DNA of 7,537 nt from Ignavibacteria bacterium (GTDB taxonomy: Bacteria; Bacteroidota; Ignavibacteria; Ignavibacteriales; Melioribacteraceae), in assembly GCA_003233295.1 (NCBI GenBank), contig QILJ01000383.1:1-7537 (forward strand), in the 5' to 3' direction. Numbering within the stretch: position 1 is the first letter of the stretch; each line of letters starts with the position of its first letter. This document shows, piece after piece, positions 1 to 5,593 of this stretch. Both the position numbers and the translations under genes were made by a program. The notes below the pieces were generated by a model, which was not told the DNA's origin, searched no databases, and saw nothing but the letters and a program-made list of their open reading frames with translations.

Positions 1-10
1 AGTTTCTTTT

Positions 11-36
11 GTCAGACTTAGGCAACTAAGTCTGAC
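11..36. repeat. Perfect 11-bp inverted repeat at the end of the acyltransferase gene
   Basis: The arms GTCAGACTTAG (11-21) and CTAAGTCTGAC (26-36) are perfectly complementary around a GCAA loop. The repeat covers the last codons and stop of the minus-strand acyltransferase frame. No T tract follows it on the minus strand, where the next bases are AAAAGAAACT; on the plus strand AAGG and only four T follow. It is therefore not a clean Rho-independent terminator. It could be a weak terminator, a 3' mRNA-stabilising hairpin, or the edge of an inserted element that cut the gene short. The window ends too soon to decide. Confidence 0.6.
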
Positions 37-638
37 AAGGTTTTGCTATTTGATTTGGCAGGTGTTGGCAAAGAGAGTGGGCAGGGAACAATATCAATAT
101 TTGATGAAATCAAAGGAACATTATCAATACCAGATCCAGTTAAACCATCTAAATACATTAATACAACACCACCTGATTTCAGATGTCTAATCAGTTTTAT
201 TATAATAGATGCTTCTTCAGCTATCACCATCTGGATATTATATTCCTGATAGATTTTCATCCACTCTTTAAGCATTGATTCTGATTTATAGGACTCTTTA
301 TCAACAATAAGTAGTATTGTTTTGTCTGGCTTTATTTCTTTTAAGGCTTCAATTAAAACTATCATGGTATGTCGATATGCACTATAATGAAAGAACGATA
401 GCGCCATTCCTCCAATTTTATATAACTCCTTTAGTTGTGCTAATCGAAACCCCTTAAACTTTTTGAAACCAGTATATGAACTTGGATCATATTTCTGTTC
501 TTCAAAAATCTTAATATTCTGACAATATTCTCTCCACACATCTACAGGATCAAACTGCCCCATAAATTGTAATTCTTTAATAATATTAGACAATGCCATA
601 AAGTAATCAAAGGGTAGGCTCTCTCTCTTAATATTCAC
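18..638 (-). CDS. Short LpxL/HtrB-like acyltransferase-family protein, probably C-terminally truncated
   Basis: The 206-residue protein resembles the lysophospholipid/lipid A acyltransferase (LpxL/HtrB) fold. A predicted strand runs into H84-YSAY-R89 (the family HX4D/E site), a Rossmann-like stretch KTILLIVDK follows at about 106-114, and the late core motif LKSGGVVLMYLD sits at 153-164. Such enzymes move an acyl chain to an amine or hydroxyl and usually have about 280-300 residues, so this one is short. The C-terminus ends inside a hairpin sequence. The acidic residue expected four positions after His84 is Arg89, which argues against normal catalysis or for a divergent role. It starts at GTG 638, with GGGAGG about eight bases upstream, and overlaps the arginase stop by 11 bases, so the two are translationally coupled. 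Acylation of a peptide made by the same operon is my inference. Family assignment is moderate; activity is unknown. Confidence 0.55.
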   Translation of the reverse strand: MNIKRESLPFDYFMALSNIIKELQFMGQFDPVDVWREYCQNIKIFEEQKYDPSSYTGFKKFKGFRLAQLKELYKIGGMALSFFHYSAYRHTMIVLIEALKEIKPDKTILLIVDKESYKSESMLKEWMKIYQEYNIQMVIAEEASIIIKLIRHLKSGGVVLMYLDGLTGSGIDNVPLISSNIDIVPCPLSLPTPAKSNSKTLSDLVA

Positions 639-1662
639 TTGGGTTCCTCCCTACATAGTTAAATCCTTGTATTGCTTCAATCAATATGCGCAATGGTATA
701 CTATAACTCCCATTCACTCCCTTTCCGTCTCCATTCCCTTCAACAAGATCCATTCCAATAACATTCACATTGGTCATAATAGTATTCATCAAATTTAACA
801 CTTCAGCAGTCTCAAAACCTTGCTCAACTGGAAAATCAACATATGGAAATACCTTGGGATCCAGGCAATCAAAATCAATAGAAATGTAGTGATAATAATC
901 ACTATACATATCTATAAATTTTAAAATAACATCACTCGACGAGTTTTTTTTCGAAATTATTTTTACTTTTTCATGGATAGTAAGTTGATCTCTCGTTCGG
1001 ATTCCTCTACTTCCAAACTGTAAAACAACCTCAATGTGTGGCATATCAGCAACTCTTGCAAATACATTTCCATGATCAGCTTTATCATTAATACTGTATA
1101 AATCATTATGTGCATCAAAATCCCAAACAACTACTTTTCTATCTAAATGATCCAGTGCCTTCAAGCTATAATATGCCAACATATGATTTCCACCAATTAA
1201 TATAAAAGGAATTCTTTTCTTTGTACAAAACGAAATGGTTTTCTTAAATTCTACATAGGCAGATTCCCATAACTTTGCTCTGACATTTCCTAGATCACAA
1301 ATTTTACCACAATCTATCTTTCGATTCTCATTAATATCGTAGAAAGTTATAGGCCTTGTTAGTTGGTAATAATTGTATACTTTCAACTTGTATGACTCTT
1401 GCCTTATTAGGTCTGGGAATTCACTAACCGTAGAATCTGCCAATCTCGATCCTTCATTAATTGGAGCACCCAAAATGACCAGATCAGGAATTTCATCATT
1501 GAAATAATAATTAAAAAGCGGTTTAATCTTTTGATCCTTGACTATTTTACTTAGGCCGATAAAATTCTGTCTATAATCAGCTTTTCGATATTCTCGAGTT
1601 TCAATATCACGTAAAAAAATATTTCTATTTTCAATTGATACTATCTCATATTTTTTTGGCAT
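628..1662 (-). CDS. Arginase/agmatinase (ureohydrolase) family enzyme, possible peptide arginase
   Basis: A dinuclear-manganese hydrolase of the arginase fold, 344 residues from the chosen ATG. All six metal ligands are present: His160 in GGNH (157-160), Asp183, His185 and Asp187 in DAHND, and Asp263 and Asp265 in SIDFDCLDP. His197 in DHGN and Glu308 in MDLVEGN match the catalytic His and substrate-binding Glu of arginases. The family releases urea from arginine or guanidino compounds. Residues 1-60 form an extra N-terminal region that is not part of the ordinary fold. An in-frame TTG lies upstream at 1704, but ATG 1662 has GGAG eight bases before it and overlaps the protease stop by 17 bases. 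Known peptide arginases (OspR of landornamide) turn arginine into ornithine within a precursor peptide. The setting between a membrane protease and an acyltransferase suits that role, but plain arginine or agmatine breakdown is not excluded. Confidence 0.9.
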   Translation of the reverse strand: MPKKYEIVSIENRNIFLRDIETREYRKADYRQNFIGLSKIVKDQKIKPLFNYYFNDEIPDLVILGAPINEGSRLADSTVSEFPDLIRQESYKLKVYNYYQLTRPITFYDINENRKIDCGKICDLGNVRAKLWESAYVEFKKTISFCTKKRIPFILIGGNHMLAYYSLKALDHLDRKVVVWDFDAHNDLYSINDKADHGNVFARVADMPHIEVVLQFGSRGIRTRDQLTIHEKVKIISKKNSSSDVILKFIDMYSDYYHYISIDFDCLDPKVFPYVDFPVEQGFETAEVLNLMNTIMTNVNVIGMDLVEGNGDGKGVNGSYSIPLRILIEAIQGFNYVGRNPSEY

Positions 1663-2219
1663 CACATTTCTCCATTCTGAGTTGTAAAATTCGCTTTGCG
1701 ACAAGTGAAATTACAATTAAGTATGTAACTATTAATAGTAATGGATTCTGTATATTTCTTAGTAATGACTCTTTAAGCAAAAGTGTTAATCCCAAAATAG
1801 ATATGCAATTCAATGCAAGGAAAATTGCCCATAACATAAAATTGACACTTATTTTTGGAAATGCCCTTAGAATAAATGCACCATCAGTTACTGAAAATGG
1901 AACAATATTTATGGATATAACACTTAAGTACATGAGTACCACATATCGATATTGTAACTGATATAAAAATAAGAATATTATCATTGATATAATTAACTGA
2001 AATATTATTCCGTTGATACTGAAAAATATAAATCCTTTTATTGATAGTGTATCGAGATATTTGAATTGCCCCTCAACCTTAGATAGACCAATATTAAATT
2101 TCGTGACTCTTCCTCCTATTTAAGAAGATTGCAACAATATGTCCAATTTCATGTGTCAAAATCATCAAAGGAATATATATTCCAAAAAACAAAAGTTGAT
2201 TTAACGAACAAACACCTCT
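1646..2219 (-). pseudogene. M50 site-2-type membrane zinc protease, split by a frameshift
   Basis: Two frames must be joined to read this gene. The first carries LLFFGIYIPLMILTHEIGH, a membrane helix with the zinc motif HEIGH (codons 2139-2153). The second carries GGRVTKFNIG and, at 1880-1909, the third zinc-ligand motif NIVPFSVTDG (family form NxxPxxxxDG) within a series of hydrophobic helices. Removing one A from the AAA at 2119-2121 joins them as AIFL-IGGRVTKFNIG, the spacing usual after HEXGH in M50. As written, the first frame stops 15 bases further on. An in-frame ATG at 2243 is separated from the helix by an amber codon (2220-2222), so no convincing start remains. The restored protein has about 190 residues, short for the family. 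It ends overlapping the arginase gene. M50 proteases occur in several peptide-maturation operons, for example YydH. Real decay and a base-call error both fit. Confidence 0.8.
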
Positions 2220-2359
2220 CTATAATAAATATAGTTGCTCCATTTTTATTAACACTCTTACAGAATTCTTGTGCACTCCAGACTTAATATCTATCTTTGT
2301 TTTAATTTATCTAATAATAATGATACACAGTAGCTGGAGTTATCCTCTTTGTGATCCAA

Positions 2360-2394
2360 CAAGTAGAGGAGGAATAATCCACCTCCTCTACTTG
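2360..2394. terminator. 13-bp perfect hairpin after the peptide ORF (attenuator-like)
   Basis: The arms CAAGTAGAGGAGG (2360-2372) and CCTCCTCTACTTG (2382-2394) pair perfectly around a nine-base loop. On the minus strand it contains the TAG that ends the -1 frame of the peptide ORF, and it lies between that ORF and the protease gene. No T run follows, so it is not a textbook terminator. A hairpin here could attenuate transcription, making more precursor than enzyme, or protect the peptide message from 3' decay. The stem also buries an AGGAGG sequence that could otherwise act as a ribosome binding site. Confidence 0.6.
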
Positions 2395-2503
2395 AGCTTT
2401 CTGACCACTAAATTAACAACGAATGATACAACGAATGATGTTACGTTCAGCTTCACAGCTTTTTCAATTCTTCGATTGATAAAGGTTTTGTCTTGCTTTC
2501 CAT
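2388..2503 (-). CDS. Small peptide ORF, candidate RiPP precursor (needs a -1 shift for full length)
   Basis: The ATG at 2503 follows AAAAAAGGAGG with ideal spacing, the best ribosome binding site in the window, 29 bases after the tetR stop. As written the frame is 16 codons, MESKTKPLSIEELKKL, ending at TGA 2453-2455. A -1 shift at AAA AAG (A5 run, 2460-2464) keeps the first 15 residues and continues for 23 more to TAG 2388. That second half is valine-rich, with SFVV, SFVV, NLVV and a basic end, RKLK. The charged leader-like half followed by a short hydrophobic half, beside a protease, an arginase and an acyltransferase, suggests a modified-peptide precursor. The third tetrapeptide resembles the first two in protein more than in DNA, which supports the -1 frame being read in the past or now. 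I do not recognise the family. Alternatives are a real 16-residue peptide, a decayed gene or a sequencing error. Confidence 0.5.
2416..2439. repeat. 12-bp perfect tandem duplication inside the peptide ORF
   Basis: The plus-strand unit ACAACGAATGAT occurs twice back to back (2416-2427 and 2428-2439). In the -1 frame of the minus strand each copy encodes SFVV. A third, diverged unit just downstream encodes NLVV. Being a multiple of three, the duplication would lengthen the peptide by one tetrapeptide without breaking its frame. Confidence 0.9.
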
Positions 2504-2508
2504 ATTTA

Positions 2509-2520
2509 ACCTCCTTTTTT
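2509..2520 (-). promoter_or_regulatory. Strong Shine-Dalgarno sequence for the small peptide ORF
   Basis: Read on the minus strand this is AAAAAAGGAGGT, and the ATG at 2503 begins five bases after the final T. It is the closest match to the anti-SD consensus in the window. It is the main reason for treating this very short ORF as translated rather than as chance. Confidence 0.75.
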
Positions 2521-2532
2521 ACATATTTAACA

Positions 2533-3135
2533 CTAAACATCAAAATATGTACTCATATGAAATACAATATTTCGTATGCGTGTCATCTCTTTAGAATCTG
2601 GAACTTCATCATGACTGATCAAGTATGCAACCAATCCATCGATCTGCGCCCACCACAATCGCGCAAATGCTGTCACTTCATCCCTATCGGGATTACTCAC
2701 ATAAGAGCGAACTAAATCCTCAATTATCCTAAGACTTTTTTTAGATTTCTTTCTCATTATATTCTGCAATTCAGGAATTTTAGAAGATTTAAGCCAGAAT
2801 TCATACTTAATTTTAGCAAACATCAAGTTATCATATGTCCATTGTTCCACAATTTCATCCCACACTGCTATAAGTGCATCCCCTAAGGAGTCATATTGAG
2901 CTCTTGGAGGAGGACTAATGACGTTTCTCCCTTCTTCCCATCTCTTAGCCATTTCTAAAAAGAGAGCTTCTTTGCTTTTAAAATATGTATATAACAACCC
3001 TTTACTGATTTTTGCTTTTTCACATAGATTGTCTATAGAGGTTGAACAGTATCCATTCGCTGAGAAGAGCTCCAGCGCTACATCAAGAATCAATTGACAA
3101 TTTATTTCCTTTTTTTCTAAAGATAATTTTGGCAT
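2533..3135 (-). CDS. TetR/AcrR-family transcriptional repressor
   Basis: The 200-residue protein has the usual length of the family. Its N-terminal helix-turn-helix covers about residues 14-60, with the typical sequence from QLILDVALELFSANGY through KISKGLLYTYFKSKEALF. The rest is an alpha-helical ligand and dimer domain with no recognised ligand. It starts at ATG 3135, with GAGGG just upstream. A TTGACA promoter lies at 3188-3216, and a palindrome follows it at 3152-3173. A near-identical palindrome precedes the MFS transporter gene upstream, so the likely job is to repress itself and that transporter until a ligand binds. It ends only 29 bases before the small peptide ORF, so its promoter may also feed the peptide-processing genes. 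The ligand cannot be read from the sequence. Confidence 0.93.
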   Translation of the reverse strand: MPKLSLEKKEINCQLILDVALELFSANGYCSTSIDNLCEKAKISKGLLYTYFKSKEALFLEMAKRWEEGRNVISPPPRAQYDSLGDALIAVWDEIVEQWTYDNLMFAKIKYEFWLKSSKIPELQNIMRKKSKKSLRIIEDLVRSYVSNPDRDEVTAFARLWWAQIDGLVAYLISHDEVPDSKEMTRIRNIVFHMSTYFDV

Positions 3136-3151
3136 TTTTCCCTCATATTAA

Positions 3152-3173
3152 AAAAACTGTCTGTTCAGTTTTT
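3152..3173. promoter_or_regulatory. Operator palindrome upstream of tetR
   Basis: AAAAACTG (3152-3159) and CAGTTTTT (3166-3173) are complementary around the spacer TCTGTT. Seventeen bases of the central AAACTGNCTGTTCAGTTT match the palindrome ahead of the MFS gene. It lies downstream of the tetR -10 box, inside the transcribed leader, as expected for an autorepressor roadblock. Binding by the TetR protein is inferred. Confidence 0.75.
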
Positions 3174-3187
3174 ATAAAGATTGTCTA

Positions 3188-3216
3188 ATCTTAGTGCATA
3201 ATCATATTTTTGTCAA
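3188..3216 (-). promoter_or_regulatory. Sigma-A-type promoter of tetR
   Basis: On the minus strand a perfect -35 box TTGACA (3211-3216) is followed, after 17 bases, by TAAGAT (3188-3193), a 4/6 match to TATAAT. The tetR start codon lies about 50 bases downstream, with the operator palindrome in between. Confidence 0.65.
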
Positions 3217-3259
3217 TTGTTTTTTACTAACTATTTTTTACCAACGATTACACAAATGG

Positions 3260-4501
3260 CTAATAACTTTTCAGATCTCTATTAGGAAGTGATTTGAAAA
3301 ACCTAATAGAGGCTATGAACAAGATAGAAGACACTATTATTAAGCTTCCACCAGAAAATAAATACATTCTAGTTATTGTAATTTTTTCTATTATTATTCC
3401 AGTAAAAAAATATGATACCGGCTGTAATCCAGCTGATCCTAAAAACTGAAGGCTCATTATCCTACCAGTCATATTTTTTTTAGTCTTGTTTTGCAACATT
3501 GTTATAAATAATACATTTATTATTCCCACTAATAGTCCACATAAACCTAATGCAACAGCAAGCAAAATATTATTAGGAATCCAAGAGAAAATAGCCCATA
3601 ACACTGAAAATGACATAGTTAAGTAATATATAGTCAGAAAAGTTTGGTATCTTGAACTAAGCGTTCCCGCAATTAGTGAGCCAATTAGTGCACCAAGTCC
3701 AAATACTGATAGAAAAACACCATAACCTTCAACTCCAAGTTTCAATAAATCTGTTGCTAATATTGGAATACCTACTTGTAAAGGCCCAATCACTAGAACA
3801 TTTAGACCCATAGTAAAAAGTAATAGTATTACTATTAGTGGATCTCTCAATAGAACTTTAAATCCAGTAGAGCTTGATTTCTGAGGAACTTTATCTTTCA
3901 AACCTATTTTTCTACGAAAAGAAAGCTTAGTTATCAAGTAAAATGCAATCAGACTCATGCAAACCATAATTAGAAAAAATATGTTATTTCCTATACGTGC
4001 TATCACTAATCCTGCGATTGCTGGACCTATAAAAAGAACTCCCTGGCTAAAGATTTGTAATATGCTATTAGCAGCCTGTAATTGTTCTTTCTTCACTAAT
4101 TTTGGCACGCTTGAGTATATTGCAGGTAAAATACCTGCAACAAAAATACCAAACAAGACAGCTAATACAAACAAGGAATTTACTGTAAGCATTTTTGTTA
4201 CAGAGAGGAGTCCAGCTCCGACTAACAAAACAGAAAGGATTATACATCCAACGGATAAAACATTTTTTTCTCCAAGCTTGTCAGCTAATATCCCCCCTAT
4301 TGGAAGAATAAAAATTCTAGGTATGGTCATTAACATCAAAATTGTCCCTAAGAGTGTGGAAGAGTTTGAATAATCCAAAATAATTGTAACTTGTGTTATC
4401 ATATAAAATTGGTTGACCATAAATAAAAATAATGCTGCTAATAAAAATAATTTAAAGCTTGAATTACCTCGAAAACTCTCTTGAAGAAGATTAATTTTCA
4501 T
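3260..4501 (-). CDS. MFS transporter, 12-helix efflux-type
   Basis: A 413-residue integral membrane protein, the normal length for a 12-helix major facilitator. Hydrophobic helices run throughout, and motif A lies between helices 2 and 3 as GILADKLGEKNVL (about 70-82). A basic central loop, RRKIGLKDKVPQ, at about residues 196-207, separates the two six-helix halves. This group mostly exports drugs or small amphipathic molecules by proton antiport; the substrate here is unknown. ATG 4501 has AGGAG about six bases upstream. The gene has its own promoter, with a perfect 13-bp-arm palindrome directly over the start of transcription, nearly the same as the one before the tetR gene that follows it. 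That points to ligand-induced efflux controlled by the neighbouring repressor. Export of, or immunity to, a peptide made by the downstream genes is possible but only inferred from position. Confidence 0.93.
   Translation of the reverse strand: MKINLLQESFRGNSSFKLFLLAALFLFMVNQFYMITQVTIILDYSNSSTLLGTILMLMTIPRIFILPIGGILADKLGEKNVLSVGCIILSVLLVGAGLLSVTKMLTVNSLFVLAVLFGIFVAGILPAIYSSVPKLVKKEQLQAANSILQIFSQGVLFIGPAIAGLVIARIGNNIFFLIMVCMSLIAFYLITKLSFRRKIGLKDKVPQKSSSTGFKVLLRDPLIVILLLFTMGLNVLVIGPLQVGIPILATDLLKLGVEGYGVFLSVFGLGALIGSLIAGTLSSRYQTFLTIYYLTMSFSVLWAIFSWIPNNILLAVALGLCGLLVGIINVLFITMLQNKTKKNMTGRIMSLQFLGSAGLQPVSYFFTGIIIEKITITRMYLFSGGSLIIVSSILFIASIRFFKSLPNRDLKSY
3277..3311. repeat. 10-bp inverted repeat in the 3' end of the MFS gene
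   Basis: CTCTATTAGG (3277-3286) and CCTAATAGAG (3302-3311) are perfect complements separated by 15 bases. They lie within the last codons of the transporter. The minus-strand sequence after the hairpin is not T-rich, so it is not a classical terminator. It may stabilise or process the 3' end of the transporter message, or be chance. Confidence 0.45.
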
Positions 4502-4510
4502 AACAACTCC

Positions 4511-4540
4511 TTATACAAACTGACTGTTCAGTTTGTATAA
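4511..4540. promoter_or_regulatory. Operator palindrome upstream of the MFS gene
   Basis: The two 13-bp arms TTATACAAACTGA (4511-4523) and TCAGTTTGTATAA (4528-4540) are perfect complements around CTGT. The palindrome overlaps the -10 box and covers the predicted transcription start, an ideal place for a repressor. Its core matches the weaker palindrome ahead of tetR, so the same TetR protein probably binds both, more tightly here. Confidence 0.85.
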
Positions 4541-4565
4541 TATATTATTATATCAATAAGTGCAA
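4537..4565 (-). promoter_or_regulatory. Promoter of the MFS gene
   Basis: On the minus strand TTGCAC (4560-4565) is followed after 17 bases by TATTAT (4537-4542). The -10 box is a 5/6 match to consensus; the -35 box is poor beyond its first three bases. Spacing and the operator overlapping the -10 box support the call. Confidence 0.5.
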
Positions 4566-4652
4566 CGTATAATTATTTTTTTAGAGTTATTTTCGATGTA
4601 GCCCTTTTATAGTTTTAGAAACTCATGGCAGTGCTTTGTTAGGCGTAAATGT

Positions 4653-5056
4653 TTAGCTTCCGTTTCCAATTCCCGCAATTACAAACTTCTCTATCTCGTT
4701 CAGGAAAATCTTCTTTTCATTCAGACAATTCCCTATATTCTTACTTCTTTGGTCTGGATTCATTTTTAAAATATCAATTAGTATGGTAGTGTAGGAGCTT
4801 TAAATATTCTTGATAAATCCAGTTCTACATCATATTTTACTCTGATCTAAATTTTTATTTTATACGTTTTCGGTATTATTTTCATAAATCTGGATCCCTT
4901 ATGTCTTTCTTCAAAAGTTTTTGATTTAAATCTTTCAAGTTTTACGTAGTTATTTCTGGTTTCCACATGTAGTTTAAGGTTCTGGAACTTAGTGCTCTAT
5001 TGTCACTTTTTGCTTTCCTTAATTTCTACTTGTACCCCAGGTACACTAAAGGCACA
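4653..5056 (-). pseudogene. Decayed reading frame of unknown function
   Basis: One minus-strand frame reads like protein over most of 5056-4800 but is broken by stops. It runs VPGVQVEIKESKK, two stops, then STKFQNLKLHVETRNNY through KGSRFMKIIPKTYKIKI, a TAG, and IRVKYDVELDLSRIFKAPTLP. Near 4775-4795 it passes into a second frame that reads ILIDILKMNPDQRS and ends FVIAGIGNGS at TAA 4653. The charged, mixed amino-acid content looks coding, and the breaks look like point mutations plus one indel. An ATG at 4763 would give an intact 36-residue tail, but it has no ribosome binding site. I recognise no family. Random AT-rich sequence can mimic such frames, so this is a modest call. Confidence 0.35.
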
Positions 5057-5593
5057 TCACTGACATAAGTTGTAAGCAGCACCATACGCGACAGAGCGTT
5101 ACCCGTAACACCAGTCAAAGGCTTGCTTTATTCCATTAAGAACTGAGAAAAACAATCTATTTCCATTGCTTTCGTTTTCAAGATGGCGGAGGATTGGGGG
5201 AATATAACATTATTTGCACCCTCATATTGAGGCCCCCGGACATTCCAAAAAACGTCCGTGTTTTTTTTGGAAGTTATTTTGCAGCACCTTTTTAAGCCAA
5301 GACAAGCCCGCTACAACGGCAGGCACGAAGCAAGGCGGACAATCCGTTTTGAATAGTTTTTTTGATGTGATCCGGTTACTATGCTTGCTTCTATCTGAAG
5401 AAATATTGTAATGCTTCTAAAGAGTTGGGTTTGATTCAAATCGTTAGAATTGTAAATCAGAAGGCGCCTTTAACAAATCGGATGAAACTGTCCGGTAAGA
5501 GGGGCAGAGGAGGAATCAAGGGAGGATCACCGCCCCATTGGGAAATACAAAATCGAGCAACGAATGCGTAGTTTAGGCGAAGTGTTCATGGGC
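5057..5593. other. Gene-poor stretch without a convincing gene
   Basis: GC is higher here than to the left. A 65-codon plus-strand frame (5214-5411) and an equally long minus-strand open stretch over the same bases (about 5229-5419) both lack ribosome binding sites and a family signature. On the minus strand, SKPLTGVTGNALSRMVLLTTYVSD (in pieces near 5060-5130) and QWGGDPPLIPP (near 5490-5545) read smoothly but are short and have no start. They may be remnants of inserted DNA. No tRNA or recognised RNA structure was seen. Confidence 0.4.
5237..5268 (+). terminator. Weak hairpin followed by a run of eight T
   Basis: CGGAC (5237-5241) pairs with GTCCG (5254-5258), and eight T follow from 5261. 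A competing inverted repeat, TTCCAAAAAA (5243-5252) with TTTTTTGGAA (5263-5272), overlaps it. The form fits a plus-strand Rho-independent terminator, but the stem is short and no plus-strand gene precedes it. Confidence 0.3.

Noticed and set aside
1663..1704. TTG-initiated N-terminal extension of the arginase
   Set aside because: The upstream 14 residues overlap the protease C-terminus in another frame. The ATG at 1662 has GGAG at proper spacing and the typical short overlap of coupled genes.
2416..2439. CRISPR-like or regulatory direct repeat
   Set aside because: There are only two adjacent 12-bp units without spacers. They are explained as a coding tandem duplication giving SFVV twice.
2453..2503. 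Canonical -1 programmed frameshift signal in the peptide ORF
   Set aside because: The slippery heptamer is not the classic one and no stem-loop lies 5-9 bases downstream. Programmed shifting is kept only as one possibility among mutation and sequencing error.
2269..2715. 148-codon plus-strand frame
   Set aside because: It runs antisense to the tetR C-terminus, the peptide ORF and the hairpin. Its composition is that of a reverse-strand shadow and there is no ribosome binding site.
3957..4373. 138-codon plus-strand frame
   Set aside because: It lies entirely antisense to the MFS transporter, whose helices and motif A are unmistakable.
5214..5411. 65-codon plus-strand frame
   Set aside because: There is no ribosome binding site or recognisable domain, and the opposite strand is open over the same bases. 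Probably a chance frame in higher-GC DNA.
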